Assembly: GCA_944393685.1 (NCBI GenBank)
Contig: CALYAW010000004.1
Coordinates: forward strand, 100,741-164,740
Direction of reading: 5' to 3'
From: an uncultured Alphaproteobacteria bacterium
GTDB lineage: Bacteria; Pseudomonadota; Alphaproteobacteria; RF32; CAG-239
Length of the DNA: 64,000 bases
In this document: positions 1 through 9,620 of the stretch, one piece after another
How the letters are laid out: each line of letters starts with the position of its first letter
Numbering within the stretch: the stretch's first letter is position 1
Translations under genes and position numbers: made by a program
The notes under the pieces: generated by a model
What the model saw: only the letters and a program-made list of their open reading frames with translations
What the model was told of the DNA's origin: nothing
The model's database searches: none

Positions 1-642
1 CTTCCAATGTGTAACTCGCCCGATTAAAGAGATAATCGGCTTGTCTTCAGGAATATTATTGTCTTTTATTGCCGCAATGATACGTTGCGGATTAACATTT
101 TCAGGAGAAAATTTTTCGATACTGACACAACGATGAATCAGACGGATTTTATCTTCATTGATTTTGTAATATTTGAGAATGTGGTTTTTGATATGGTGGG
201 ATATGGCAATAACAATTTCACCATATGTCATGACACGATTATACAATTTTTTAATGCCGCAAGGACCAAGACCATACGTACCGTGAAACGTCGTCATAAA
301 ATGGACACCGGCTCTTTTGGCAGCCCAATAAGCGCTCCATGCAGGAGCTCTTGAACGGGCATGAACAATGTTGATGCCGTTATCTTTAATGATCTTCTCA
401 AGTTTTTTGGAGTTTAGATAAAGTTTAATCGGATTTTTGGTTTTCAAATCAAGTGTAAAATGCGGGACTTTAGCTTTTTCAAGCTCATAAACCAGACGCC
501 CACCCTTGGAAGCTACAAAATTTTTGATACCGCGAGCCTTAAGTTCCGTTGCAATTTCAATTGTTCCGGCTTCAACACCGCCATGCTCCAATTCTGGCAA
601 AACTTGTAAAACAACAGGTTTGATATTTTTGTCTTTAGACAT
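1..642 (-). CDS. GT4-family glycosyltransferase, 3' end cut by window
   Basis: The reverse strand reads open from an ATG at 642 to the window edge (214 codons, C-terminus missing). The start is preceded by a strong GAGGAG ribosome site. The N-terminus resembles the Rossmann donor fold of GT4 glycosyltransferases: VVLQVLPELEHGGVE, then IVHARSRAPAW, a TTFHGTYG segment and ISLIGRVTHWK at the edge, where the C-terminal nucleotide-sugar domain would begin. Such enzymes add sugars to lipopolysaccharide or capsule at the inner membrane face. The substrate cannot be told from the sequence. It is divergent from the efflux operon at 824. Confidence 0.85.
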   Translation of the reverse strand, partial: MSKDKNIKPVVLQVLPELEHGGVEAGTIEIATELKARGIKNFVASKGGRLVYELEKAKVPHFTLDLKTKNPIKLYLNSKKLEKIIKDNGINIVHARSRAPAWSAYWAAKRAGVHFMTTFHGTYGLGPCGIKKLYNRVMTYGEIVIAISHHIKNHILKYYKINEDKIRLIHRCVSIEKFSPENVNPQRIIAAIKDNNIPEDKPIISLIGRVTHWK

Positions 643-823
643 TTTACTCCTCAAAATTTTTAATCTTGTCAACAAACTCACAATTTGCCCAAGGATACAA
701 CAAATTTTGTTTTTCGCCAAGAGCAATTGCTCAAAAATAAACAAATTCCTTGTATTAGTCATATTGAATTAGGACAGGAGCCGATTATTTAAAGAAAAGA
801 GCTTGGATTTTGGGAGAAACGGA

Positions 824-1969
824 ATGTCCGAAAACTTCAAACATTACTTAACACGCCGCCTATGGTGGATAGTTTTAGCCATAATTTTTATTTTTGCAGT
901 TTATTGTGCTGAATCTCAAAATGCCAATTCTGCGGTTCCAGAAAAATCTTCGGAAATCGAATTAACTGTAATACCTCTTAAAAAAGAAGATATTTCTTCC
1001 CAAACAGAGTATATTGGTTATATTACGCCCATTCATCAAGTATCGCTGACATCCAATGTCAGCGGCTATATTTCCGATATTTGGGTAAAAGGCGGACAAG
1101 ATGTAAAAATCGGAGATAATCTGTTAAAAATTGATCCTCGGGAATACAAAGCATCATATAATGCCGCTATTGCATCGCGAAATCAAGCCAAGGCTCAGTT
1201 TAACAATGCCAAAATTTATTTTGAACGCATAAAAAAAGCAGGTTCCAAAGCTGTTTCAAAAACAGAATATGATAATGCGCAAGCTCAATTTTTAGCAGCC
1301 AAAGCCTCGCTTGAAGCGGCAAAGGCAAATGAGCAAAAAGCAAAAGTTATGCTGGATTATACAGTACTTCAGGCCTCAATTAATGGAACTGTTGGCAATG
1401 TGTCTCTCACGCCGGGAAATTATGTATCCTCCGGAGCGGGAGAGTTATTATCAATTGTGCAATACAATCCGATTCGGGTTGTGTTTTCCATTAGTGATAA
1501 AGAATATCTTAATCTCTTAAATTCAGGAACGGATATACTCAAAGATCAAATAATAAGAATACGATTGGCCAACGGCAAGGTGTATCAAGAAAATGGGATT
1601 TTTCAATTTACTGACAATCAGATTAATAATTCTACAAATTCAATAGCGGTTTATGCCGATTTTGAAAATCCCAATAAAGAACTAGTTGCTAATGCTTATG
1701 TGGATGTTCTTTTGGAAAAGCAATATAAGGATGCATTTGTCATTGAGCAAAAATATACCACCTTACTGCCGGAAGGAGTTTTTGCCTATATTATTCGTAA
1801 CAAACAACTGGTAAAAACAAAACTCAATATTTTGGCATCAGAAAACAATAATTATATTGTCGGCAACAAATTTGGTGAGGATGAATATTTGGTAGTTGAC
1901 AAAGTACCCGTCATCACGCCACAAACAAAAGTAAAAATAAAAGTTCAGTCTCAGCAGGAGCACAACTAA
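824..1969 (+). CDS. RND efflux periplasmic adaptor (MFP/HlyD family)
   Basis: First gene of a three-gene RND efflux operon; the adaptor links the inner-membrane pump to the outer-membrane channel. Residues 10-35 form a membrane anchor (LWWIVLAIIFIFAVY). A lipoyl half-motif (GYISDIWVKGGQDVKIGD), an Ala/Lys-rich coiled-coil hairpin, the second lipoyl half (TVLQASINGTVGNVSLTPG) and beta-barrel segments follow, as in AcrA/MexA. An in-frame TTG lies at 803, but the ATG at 824 is preferred because GGGAGAAACGG sits just upstream. Length (381 residues) is normal. The stop codon abuts the permease ATG. Substrate unknown. Confidence 0.92.
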   Translation: MSENFKHYLTRRLWWIVLAIIFIFAVYCAESQNANSAVPEKSSEIELTVIPLKKEDISSQTEYIGYITPIHQVSLTSNVSGYISDIWVKGGQDVKIGDNLLKIDPREYKASYNAAIASRNQAKAQFNNAKIYFERIKKAGSKAVSKTEYDNAQAQFLAAKASLEAAKANEQKAKVMLDYTVLQASINGTVGNVSLTPGNYVSSGAGELLSIVQYNPIRVVFSISDKEYLNLLNSGTDILKDQIIRIRLANGKVYQENGIFQFTDNQINNSTNSIAVYADFENPNKELVANAYVDVLLEKQYKDAFVIEQKYTTLLPEGVFAYIIRNKQLVKTKLNILASENNNYIVGNKFGEDEYLVVDKVPVITPQTKVKIKVQSQQEHN

Positions 1970-4900
1970 ATGTTTTCGCAATATTTTATCGACAAACCAC
2001 GTTTTGCCGGCGTCATCGCCATTATCATGATTCTGTTGGGTTTATTGGCAATAGCTGTTTTGCCTGTGTCTCAATATCCTGAGATAACACCTCCGCAAAT
2101 TGTTGTCAGTACCACTTACCCAGGAGCCAGTGCGCAAGTTCTGGTTGATACGGTTGCTGTTCCAATAGAGAATAAAATCAATGGTGTTGAAGATATGCTC
2201 TATATGTCATCGACTTCAGATGACAGCGGGAGTTACAATCTGACAATTACATTTAATGTCGGCACAGACAAGGATATAGCCCAAGTGAAAGTTCAAAATC
2301 GTTTGCAACAGGTTATGTCTCAATTACCAGAAGTAGTAACCCAAGAAGGTGTTGATGTAAAAACACAGTCTTCAAATTTATTGGCCATGATGGTGCTCCG
2401 TTCTCCTCAAGGTTCCTATGATGATTTATATTTAAGCAACTACGCCTACACCAATATCAAAGATATTTTGGCGCGTATTCCAGGAGTAGGAGATGTATCA
2501 ATTTATGGACCTCAATACAGTATGAGAATTTGGCTCAACCCTCAAAAACTTTCTTCATTGGGATTAAGCAGTGCCGATGTTGCCTCTGCCATAGAAAGCC
2601 AAAATACTCAAGCCTCCATAGGAAGCGTTGGAGCCGCTCCGAGCAGCAAGGATACATTAATGGTTTTATCCTTAAACGCCAAAGGTTTGTTAAACACCGT
2701 TGAAGATTTTGAACAAATTATTTTAACCACCACCAAAGAAGGGGGAATTGTTCGTCTTAAAGATGTTGCGCGCATAGAACTCGGTGCCAATACCTATACC
2801 ATGCAAGCACATTTTGATAATGCGCCGGCTGTGGTAATAGGATTAAGCCAGCTGCCCAATTCTAATTCTTTAGATATCATGTCGAGTATAAAAAAAGAAT
2901 TGGAAAATTTACAAAAAATTTTACCTCAGGATGTCGAGTTAAGCATTGGTTACGATTCGACAGATTACGTCAAAGCATCCATCACAAGCATCATAGAGAC
3001 TTTAGTAATCACGTTTAGTCTTGTTGTGCTTGTTACGTACATTTTTTTGCAACGAGCCAAAACAACTTTAATACCGTTGATTACAATACCTGTTTCTTTG
3101 GTAGCGACTTTTGCGGTAATTTACGTATTGGGTTTTGATATCAATATTTTGACATTATTTGCCATGATATTGGCCATAGGTCTGGTTGTGGATGATGCAA
3201 TCATTGTAGTCGAGCGCGTACAATATTTGATGCAATATGAACATCTCGATTCTAAAGCGGCCAGCATAAAAGGTATGCAACAAATTGCAAGCGCAATTAT
3301 TGCCACCACGTTTGTGCTGTTGTCAATTTTTATTCCGGTTGGCTTAATGGCCGGAATTACCGGAAAAATATATCAACAATTTGCCGTAACAATTTCAACG
3401 GCAATCATTTTTTCAGCTTTCAATGCTTTAACGCTTTCACCTGCTTTATGCTCGATTTTTTTACGAGGAGACAAACAGAAGGAAGCAAAAGGAGTATTTA
3501 AGAAATTCAACGATACGATTGATCTTTTCAAAATCAAGTATTTAAAGGCGGTTGGCTATTTCTCAAAAAATATTTGGACAACAGCCATAATAACACTAGC
3601 CACAATCGTGTTGATTTTTATTGGTTTTAAGATTACGGCAACATCTTTTTTACCGGAAGAGGATCAAGGTATAATATTTGCCAATATTCAATTACCGGAT
3701 ACGGCCACCATTAATCAGACGGAAGATATTCTCTCAGAAGTAACAAAGCGTGCTCTCAAAATGGATGGCATCAAGTATTTTATTTCGGTGGCAGGATATA
3801 GCATGCTTGGAGGAAGCGGGGAGAATGTGGCGCTAGGGGTTGTCGGTTTGCAGCCGTGGAGTGACAGAGAGAGTAAATCTCTATCCATTGAAGGAATAAC
3901 CACACGTCTGATTAAAACATTTTCGGATATAAAAGATGCGCAAATAAACTTTTTTGCTCCGCCATCGATTCCTGGTGTTGGGCAAAGCAACGGATTGTCT
4001 TTTGAACTATTATCAAATAATGGAAATATCACCCCAAATCATCTTTTCGATATAATGGAAAATTTTTTAGGAGAGCTAAATAAAAATTCGGATTTTGCCT
4101 ATGCATTTTCAACCTTTACAGCCAACACACCGCATATATATCTGGATATAGACCGGACCAAACTGGAGTCATATCAGATTCCTGTCAGCAATTTGTTTTC
4201 GGCATTACAAAGTAATTTAGGTTCGCGTTATATCAATAACATAACCTTAAGCGGTCAGGTTAATGATGTTATTATTCAGGCAGATTTTCCATACCGAAAA
4301 GATATAAACGATGTTGAAAACATGTATATTCGTTCTGCAAACGGCTCCATGATAAAGCTCAAAAGTTTTGCCGATGTGGGTATAAAGATTTCTCCTCAAA
4401 TCATTTATCGATACAATCAATATACGGCAGCCGGCATAACCGCTCAAAGCAGTCCAAACATCAGTACGGGAACAGCCATTAATTCAATAGTTTCATTGGC
4501 AAAGAAAACATTATCCAAAGATTACCAAATTGCTTGGACGGGACTGAGTTTACAAGAAGTTGAAGTTGGAGGATTAGCAACTTTTTTGATGGCTTTGGCT
4601 TTGTTGTTCTGTTACCTTTTTCTGGTTGCGTTATATGAAAGCTGGATGCTTGCTTTTTCTGTTATGTTTTCAACAGTATTTGCAATTTTAGGGGCACTGA
4701 TGGGATTGCATTTGATGTCTCAACCGTTGAGTATTTATGCTCAGCTCGGTTTAATTATGTTAATTGGTTTAGCCGCAAAAAATGCCATTTTGATTGTCGA
4801 GTTTACCAAAGACTACCGAGAAAAAGGGGCGTCCATTCTTGATGCGGCAGTTAAAGGAGCGCAAGAACGCTTTCGAGCGGTATTAATGACAGCCTTGACT

Positions 4901-5125
4901 TTTATCTTAGGTGTATTTCCGATGATAATAGCCAAGGGGGCGGGAGCCTCAAGCCAGATAGCCATCGGAACCTCAGTGTTTTTTGGCATGATAGCGGCAA
5001 CTTTTGTCGGTATAGTATTTATACCTGCATTATTTGCATTTTTTGAGACATTAAAAGAAAGAGGAGGCAAAAACACGTCTTCTGGTTCATCAACATCAAT
5101 ACAGGAAGAGACTAAGGGAGAGTAA
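1970..5125 (+). CDS. RND multidrug efflux permease (AcrB/HAE1 family)
   Basis: Proton-driven inner-membrane pump of the tripartite system. The 1051-residue length and the two-fold repeat (one TM helix, large periplasmic loop, block of TM helices, twice) are typical of AcrB. The start [20 protein letters not shown] is the standard first-helix motif. The proton-relay residues are present: Asp408-Asp409 in [12 protein letters not shown] (TM4) and Lys937 in [13 protein letters not shown] (TM10). The C-terminus is a short Ser/Thr/Glu tail. It starts directly after the adaptor stop and ends one base before the outer-membrane gene. It is clearly paralogous to the permease at 21150. Confidence 0.96.
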   Translation: MFSQYFIDKPRFAGVIAIIMILLGLLAIAVLPVSQYPEITPPQIVVSTTYPGASAQVLVDTVAVPIENKINGVEDMLYMSSTSDDSGSYNLTITFNVGTDKDIAQVKVQNRLQQVMSQLPEVVTQEGVDVKTQSSNLLAMMVLRSPQGSYDDLYLSNYAYTNIKDILARIPGVGDVSIYGPQYSMRIWLNPQKLSSLGLSSADVASAIESQNTQASIGSVGAAPSSKDTLMVLSLNAKGLLNTVEDFEQIILTTTKEGGIVRLKDVARIELGANTYTMQAHFDNAPAVVIGLSQLPNSNSLDIMSSIKKELENLQKILPQDVELSIGYDSTDYVKASITSIIETLVITFSLVVLVTYIFLQRAKTTLIPLITIPVSLVATFAVIYVLGFDINILTLFAMILAIGLVVDDAIIVVERVQYLMQYEHLDSKAASIKGMQQIASAIIATTFVLLSIFIPVGLMAGITGKIYQQFAVTISTAIIFSAFNALTLSPALCSIFLRGDKQKEAKGVFKKFNDTIDLFKIKYLKAVGYFSKNIWTTAIITLATIVLIFIGFKITATSFLPEEDQGIIFANIQLPDTATINQTEDILSEVTKRALKMDGIKYFISVAGYSMLGGSGENVALGVVGLQPWSDRESKSLSIEGITTRLIKTFSDIKDAQINFFAPPSIPGVGQSNGLSFELLSNNGNITPNHLFDIMENFLGELNKNSDFAYAFSTFTANTPHIYLDIDRTKLESYQIPVSNLFSALQSNLGSRYINNITLSGQVNDVIIQADFPYRKDINDVENMYIRSANGSMIKLKSFADVGIKISPQIIYRYNQYTAAGITAQSSPNISTGTAINSIVSLAKKTLSKDYQIAWTGLSLQEVEVGGLATFLMALALLFCYLFLVALYESWMLAFSVMFSTVFAILGALMGLHLMSQPLSIYAQLGLIMLIGLAAKNAILIVEFTKDYREKGASILDAAVKGAQERFRAVLMTALTFILGVFPMIIAKGAGASSQIAIGTSVFFGMIAATFVGIVFIPALFAFFETLKERGGKNTSSGSSTSIQEETKGE

Positions 5126-5126
5126 G

Positions 5127-6590
5127 ATGGTAAAAAGTTTTTTATCAGGAATATATTTGTTGTTGTTAGTCTCATGTACGGTAGGACCGGATTATAAACA
5201 TCCCGACATTGTAACGGACGAGCAATTGCAAAAAACTCTCAATCTTAGACCGAGTAACAAACAAATTTCATTATATTGGTATAAAGAGTTTAATGACCCG
5301 ATATTAAATAACTTGATAGAAAAAGGCCTCAAACAAAGTACGGATATAAAAATAGCCATAGAGAAATTGCACCAAGCCAGACAAAATCTGCGGATAAACA
5401 ACACTAAATATCTGCCCACGTTTGATGCCTCGGGGACATACTATTATCTAAAAGATTCCAGAATTTACACAGGAGAACCGCTATCTACGGATTATTTTCA
5501 ACTTGGTCTGGATTCCATATGGGAAATAGATATCTGGGGGGGAGGCAGACGATTAAATGAGCAGTATAAAGCATTGTTTGCCGCAGCCAGCGCAAATTTA
5601 CAAAATGTTCAATTGGCTCTGACAGCTGAAATCACCTCAACCTATATACAATTGCGTCACGTACAGGAACAATTGCAAATTGCGCGTAAAAACGAGGCTT
5701 TGCAAAAGAGTCTTTATGAATTAATAAAACAAAAATATGATGCCGGACTAGCCGATGATACGACATATAATCAAGCCCAATACCTTTTGAGTTCAACACG
5801 AGAGACAATTCCGCAGCTTGAGGCATCGGAAAATACGTTACAAAATTCATTATCGGTCTTAACATCTACACTTCCGGATACAAAAGATTCTCAATTTATT
5901 TATCCTAAGACAAATATTATAAAAGAACCGCTTAGATATAATATTTCAAAACTTTATGAAATACCGGTAGACGTCATAAGAAATAGACCGGATATACGGA
6001 TTCTTGAATATCAGCTTATGGCGCAAAATGCGGCGGTTGGTCAGGCGATATCAAATATGTTTCCCAATGTAAATCTGAGTGCTTTTTGGGGATACCAATC
6101 CAAAAATATATCATCCTTAATTGGAGGAGGTAGTAATACATATAATTATTCACCGACAATCAATCTTCCGATATTTCATTGGGGTGCGTTGGTAAATAAT
6201 GTCAAACTTCAAAAATCTTTTGCAAGAGAAGATCTGCAGCAATATAAGCAAGGCGTCCTTGAAGCAATATCAGAGATTAAAGACGCAGCATATAATATAG
6301 AGAAAGAATATCAACGCAATCAAGAAACACAAAAAGCGCTGGCGGCACAGCAGGAAGTAGCAGATATTTCCACCATCAAATATAAAAACGGTCTGATTGA
6401 ATTTAGTGAAGTTCTGACGGCACAGCAAAATCTGCTCAATGCACAAAACACCTACATAGAGAGCAATGCAAATCTTTATAACTACATTACCGGTTTTTAT
6501 AAGGCAATCGGCGGAGGATACACGATTAATAATATTCCGGATATCCGAAAGGCTGAACAAGATGTGGGCGGCGTGTTTTGTAAAGGTTAA
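5127..6590 (+). CDS. Outer-membrane efflux lipoprotein (TolC/NodT family)
   Basis: Outer-membrane channel of the same RND system. The N-terminus is a lipoprotein signal with lipobox LVSC followed by TVGPDYKHP, the usual NodT-family opening. The rest shows the duplicated outer-membrane-efflux domain: long amphipathic helices, the TYIQLRHVQEQLQIARKN stretch, the NRPDIRILEYQL motif and the second repeat ending with LLNAQNTYIESNANLYNYI. Length (487 residues) is normal. Its 3' end overlaps the convergent gene at 6526-6993 by 65 bases, with no terminator visible between them. Confidence 0.94.
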   Translation: MVKSFLSGIYLLLLVSCTVGPDYKHPDIVTDEQLQKTLNLRPSNKQISLYWYKEFNDPILNNLIEKGLKQSTDIKIAIEKLHQARQNLRINNTKYLPTFDASGTYYYLKDSRIYTGEPLSTDYFQLGLDSIWEIDIWGGGRRLNEQYKALFAAASANLQNVQLALTAEITSTYIQLRHVQEQLQIARKNEALQKSLYELIKQKYDAGLADDTTYNQAQYLLSSTRETIPQLEASENTLQNSLSVLTSTLPDTKDSQFIYPKTNIIKEPLRYNISKLYEIPVDVIRNRPDIRILEYQLMAQNAAVGQAISNMFPNVNLSAFWGYQSKNISSLIGGGSNTYNYSPTINLPIFHWGALVNNVKLQKSFAREDLQQYKQGVLEAISEIKDAAYNIEKEYQRNQETQKALAAQQEVADISTIKYKNGLIEFSEVLTAQQNLLNAQNTYIESNANLYNYITGFYKAIGGGYTINNIPDIRKAEQDVGGVFCKG

Positions 6591-6993
6591 TATTTGTAAT
6601 TTCCGGAATATCGTGATCACGCAGCCAATATCCTTTTGATTTCATACATTTACTGTAATTTGCAGGGCTGATATCATCATCATCATGTCGAGAGTTGACA
6701 ATCAAAGGTTGAGCCCCTGCGTAAGGAACATAAGTTGCCCAGATTCCTTTGCTGGAATGCCAGTCAGCGCGCGTATTTAACTTTGTTTCCTCAGAATAAA
6801 ACCAAGTACGAAAATCGGGCATCAACTTAAATTCTTTAGCAGAAAGGAGACATTCGGCATGATCCGCAGAAAATTTTTGTACCCCGACATTGACTTTCTC
6901 CCAATGATAAACTACCTGTCCGCTTCCTTTTGATAGATAAGTGCAGGAACAAAGAAAAACGCTCAAAGTCAGAATACAAAAAGTTTTAATCAT
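6526..6993 (-). CDS. Putative lipoprotein of unknown function
   Basis: A 155-residue protein with a short signal peptide and a Cys-containing lipobox (SVFLCSC) near residue 17, so probably lipid-anchored. No family recognised. The mature part has two further Cys (HAECLLSAKEF and YSKCMKSKGY) about 80 residues apart, possibly a disulfide, with a HDDDD acidic run between them. It starts 12 bases after the GST gene stop, so the two are probably co-transcribed. The ribosome site is weak. The last 65 bases overlap the 3' end of the convergent outer-membrane efflux gene. That the frame is real rests on the signal peptide and operon position. Confidence 0.7.
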   Translation of the reverse strand: MIKTFCILTLSVFLCSCTYLSKGSGQVVYHWEKVNVGVQKFSADHAECLLSAKEFKLMPDFRTWFYSEETKLNTRADWHSSKGIWATYVPYAGAQPLIVNSRHDDDDISPANYSKCMKSKGYWLRDHDIPEITNINLYKTRRPHLVQPFGYPEYY

Positions 6994-7005
6994 ATATCAC
7001 AGCTT

Positions 7006-7671
7006 TCAAAAATCCAAATTGGCATAATGTTTTGCAGGCAAAATTCCTCGAATGTTGTCCTTCAAAATATCCTTGAAAGAAGGGCGGGATTTTATTTTAG
7101 AGTACCAAAGTTTTGCATTTTTAAAATCTTCCCAAGGCACCCCTCCGAGATAATCAACAACGGACAACTGTGCCGCGGCCGATAAATCCGCCAAAGAAAT
7201 TGTATCAGTGGCCAAATACTGTCTGCGTTCCAAAAGCCATTCCATGTACTCAAGGTGAAACACCAGATTATTAAGGCCAATTTTCAGGATTTGAGAATCC
7301 GGTGCTTTACCTGATGCAAATCGTTTGTGAACTTTTTCTTGAACAATATTACGATAAACTTCGCGTTGGAATTTTTTATCAAACCAATCTGTCAGGCGCC
7401 TGATTTCAGCTTTTTGCTTTGCATCGCCAAAAATCAATTGGATGTCGGTCACGGTTTCTTCTAAATATTCTGCAATCGGATAATCACCGACAATTACATT
7501 GCCGTCATTTAAAAAGATGGGCAATTCTCCGGCTGGATTCAATTTAAAAACATCTTCCGACAATTTCCACGGCTCTTCCTCTTTAAGGATAAACAGCATT
7601 TTTTTTTCACTCATTAACAAGCGTATTTTGCGAGATGCAGCCGAAACAGGATGATGAATAAGTAAAACCAT
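7006..7671 (-). CDS. Glutathione S-transferase family protein
   Basis: A 221-residue cytosolic protein with a thioredoxin-like N-terminal domain (LLIHHPVSAASRKIRLLMSE, then NPAGELPIF with the cis-Pro and VGDYPIAEYLEE glutathione-site pattern) and an all-helical C-terminal domain containing the TISLADLSAAAQLS motif of the GST fold. Ser11 or Ser14 in the HPVSAASRK segment may take the catalytic role, as in bacterial zeta/beta-like GSTs. An AGAGG ribosome site lies about 9 bases before the ATG. The substrate cannot be assigned. Confidence 0.9.
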   Translation of the reverse strand: MVLLIHHPVSAASRKIRLLMSEKKMLFILKEEEPWKLSEDVFKLNPAGELPIFLNDGNVIVGDYPIAEYLEETVTDIQLIFGDAKQKAEIRRLTDWFDKKFQREVYRNIVQEKVHKRFASGKAPDSQILKIGLNNLVFHLEYMEWLLERRQYLATDTISLADLSAAAQLSVVDYLGGVPWEDFKNAKLWYSKIKSRPSFKDILKDNIRGILPAKHYANLDF

Positions 7672-7743
7672 TAAAATCGCCTCTGACTTTTTAATATTGA
7701 GATTATATTAATCGCAGATTCGCAATAGGTCAACAAAGCAATA

Positions 7744-8619
7744 TCATTTATCAGATTTTTCAAGCCCGAAAGTCGGAGGTACGATACCTTGAGAATTTTT
7801 TTCAAATTCAGCCACCATTTGTGTAACAGCCTCTTGAAAGGCTTTTCTATTATTTTCATCTTCCATGTAACGAGTGAGTTTTTGAGCGAGCATTTTGCGC
7901 TCGCGAGATAATTTTGATACGGCAATAAACATAGGAATTTGCCACAAAGTTTGTCGAGCAACGGCAATTTGTTCTCGTAATCCCAGTTTAATAGCCTCAA
8001 TCAATCCGAAATAATGACTAACGAGAATATAGTCAACTTTTTTGGTAAAAAGTTTTTCAAACATTTCATAAGAAGAATCAACGCTTTCAATATTAAATTG
8101 TTTAAGTTGTTCATTGATATAATCGCTGTATACTTCATGAGCAATTTTTACGCCTTTAAGTTTGCGCAAATCATCAGTTGATTTAACTTCATTAACCCTG
8201 TTGGGCAACATAAAAATCGTGATAGGATTATTAATAGCGGCAGGATAGATTAGTTCTAAACCTCTGTAGGTCTCGGTTTGGTGATAGGCGCCGAAGAGGA
8301 CATCAACTTCGCCTTTTCGGACTTCTTGTACCAAAGTTGGATAGTCTTTTTTCTGAAGATCGTAAAAAACACGCAGATTATTTTCTTTAGCCAATGTTTC
8401 GAACATAGGCTGAAAGATTGAAGTAAATTTTCCGTATATTTTTTCATCAGGATGTTCCACAAAACCGAAAGGAGCATAATCAATAAATCCGGTAATATGA
8501 ATATCGCGTCGTTTTTGAGGATGCTTGTCTTCATAACGCACAAAAGCTTTGGCAGTTATAGAGGTTCCAATCAAGAATACAATTGCCAAAAACCACAATC
8601 CGAATTTAGTTTTTTTCAT
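7744..8619 (-). CDS. Periplasmic solute-binding protein (SBP_bac_3-like)
   Basis: A 291-residue secreted protein. The chosen ATG at 8619 gives a clean signal peptide (MKKTKFGLWFLAIVFLIGTS, cleavage after AKA) with TTAGGA upstream; a TTG at 8634 is in frame but less likely. The body follows the family-3 solute-binding pattern: PFGFVEH early, GEVDVLFGAYHQTETYRG, then LRKLKGVKIAHEVYSDYI and VDYILVSHYFG. No ABC permease or ATPase lies nearby, so it could feed a transporter elsewhere or act as a stand-alone sensor. The ligand is unknown; amino-acid-like ligands are usual in this family. Confidence 0.85.
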   Translation of the reverse strand: MKKTKFGLWFLAIVFLIGTSITAKAFVRYEDKHPQKRRDIHITGFIDYAPFGFVEHPDEKIYGKFTSIFQPMFETLAKENNLRVFYDLQKKDYPTLVQEVRKGEVDVLFGAYHQTETYRGLELIYPAAINNPITIFMLPNRVNEVKSTDDLRKLKGVKIAHEVYSDYINEQLKQFNIESVDSSYEMFEKLFTKKVDYILVSHYFGLIEAIKLGLREQIAVARQTLWQIPMFIAVSKLSRERKMLAQKLTRYMEDENNRKAFQEAVTQMVAEFEKNSQGIVPPTFGLEKSDK

Positions 8620-8662
8620 AATTCCTAATCCCAAAATATTTACGATTAAGTAACTTAATTTT

Positions 8663-8676
8663 GTTATTATAATAAC
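8663..8676. promoter_or_regulatory. Perfect 14-bp palindrome between divergent genes
   Basis: GTTATTATAATAAC is a perfect palindrome lying between the start of the solute-binding gene (8619, minus) and flaF (8720, plus), with further partial symmetry outside. It contains TATAAT-like hexamers on both strands. It could be an operator or overlapping -10 elements; in an AT-rich spacer, chance is also possible. Confidence 0.3.
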
Positions 8677-8719
8677 GAAATATTGTTAAAAAAGTTTTTA
8701 TTTTAGGAATTGAATTCAG

Positions 8720-9082
8720 ATGAACATCTCACAAAGTTATGCACAAAATGACATGTCAGGCATGGGTCAATCTGAGCTTGAGAGCAGGGCATTGATACGC
8801 ACGGCCTCGTCATTAAACCAAATAAAAGAGCATTGGGAAGAGTGCAAAGGTGAGCTGGATGAAGCATTAGAAAAAAATCGCAAATTATGGACAATAATAG
8901 CGGCAGCAATGAGTGATGCCGATTGTCCGCAGCCGCAAGAAGTTAAGAAGAATATATTAAATCTTGCCATGTTTGTTTTCCAAAGAACTATGGATATATC
9001 AGCAGATCCGGATCCCAAAAAACTTGATATTCTAATCAATATCAACATGAATATAGCCAAAGGTTTGTCAGGCAACGCCTAG
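8720..9082 (+). CDS. flaF: Flagellar biosynthesis regulator FlaF
   Basis: A 120-residue protein matching the alphaproteobacterial FlaF pattern: an N-terminal helix (RALIRTASSLNQIKEHWE), the diagnostic ALEKNRKLWTIIAAAMSDADC segment split over residues 49-69, helix KNILNLAMFVFQRTMD and the ending LININMNIAKGL. FlaF works with FlbT to control flagellin translation or assembly in this class. Neither flbT nor a flagellin gene is adjacent here, so the usual cluster is split. AGGA lies about 12 bases before the ATG, a rather long spacing. Confidence 0.85.
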   Translation: MNISQSYAQNDMSGMGQSELESRALIRTASSLNQIKEHWEECKGELDEALEKNRKLWTIIAAAMSDADCPQPQEVKKNILNLAMFVFQRTMDISADPDPKKLDILININMNIAKGLSGNA

Positions 9083-9088
9083 GTTGAG

Positions 9089-9301
9089 CTACATTCTGGT
9101 TTCCATATTAGGGTATTGTTTAAGGCGTATTTTATTAGAACCGATATGAAAAAATTTTTCAGAAGGTTTTAAATAGCGCCTGTTATCCCAATTTTCGATT
9201 ATTCTGGAAATGATTTTTCCTTGTTTTGGCGTGCCGATGTTGGCATAATTAATCAAGGTTAAATCATTGAGACAGCTTTTTGTTATATCTGAGTGAAGCA
9301 T
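9089..9301 (-). CDS. Small protein of unknown function (70 aa)
   Basis: No family recognised. A good AAGGAG ribosome site lies 8 bases before the ATG, which argues that it is translated. The product is basic and has no TM segment or signal (IGTPKQGKIISRIIENWDNR, LKPSEKFFHIGSNKIRLKQY). It is convergent with flaF, ending 6 bases from the flaF stop. A small nucleic-acid- or protein-binding role is possible, but nothing proves it. Confidence 0.5.
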   Translation of the reverse strand: MLHSDITKSCLNDLTLINYANIGTPKQGKIISRIIENWDNRRYLKPSEKFFHIGSNKIRLKQYPNMETRM

Positions 9302-9433
9302 GGCTTTTCTCCTTAAGTAATAAAAAAGATATAATAAAAAATATTTTTGATTAAAGGTTTCTTATATCCATTGGTCATATAAATCTTTGATTAATAAAGA
9401 ATGTGAAAAAATAAAAATATTGGAAAAAAACTG

Positions 9434-9462
9434 TTGACGAATACATATAAATATATTATTTA
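9434..9462 (+). promoter_or_regulatory. Sigma-70-type promoter of tRNA-Leu
   Basis: TTGACG (9434-9439) and TATTTA (9457-9462) are separated by 17 bases. Transcription would start near 9469, about 12 bases before the mature tRNA 5' end. Confidence 0.6.
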
Positions 9463-9480
9463 TCGTTGCAGAAATTTGAT

Positions 9481-9567
9481 GGGGGTATGGCGGAACTGGT
9501 AGACGCGCTAGACTCAAAATCTTGTGGGTTCACTCCCGTGTCAGTTCGAGTCTGACTACCCCTACCA
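9481..9567 (+). tRNA. tRNA-Leu, anticodon CAA
   Basis: An 87-base cloverleaf with encoded CCA. The acceptor arms GGGGGTA and TACCCCT pair with a G-U at position 1; the D arm TGGCGGAACTGGTAGAC is of the long class II type. The anticodon loop CTCAAAA gives CAA, a variable arm follows (GTGGGTTCACTCCCG), and the T arm is GTCAG-TTCGAGT-CTGAC. The anticodon stem has one T-T mismatch at its second pair. It reads UUG codons. A promoter lies upstream and a strong terminator directly downstream, so it is a single-gene unit. Confidence 0.96.
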
Positions 9568-9575
9568 ATCAAAGT

Positions 9576-9608
9576 CCTTGCAACTCAGTATGTTGCAAGG
9601 CTTTTTTT
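9576..9608 (+). terminator. Rho-independent terminator after tRNA-Leu
   Basis: A 9-bp perfect stem (CCTTGCAAC / GTTGCAAGG) with a 7-base loop is followed by CTTTTTTT. It also lies just past the 3' end of the convergent MATE gene. Confidence 0.92.
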
Positions 9609-9620
9609 ATGGATAGAACG

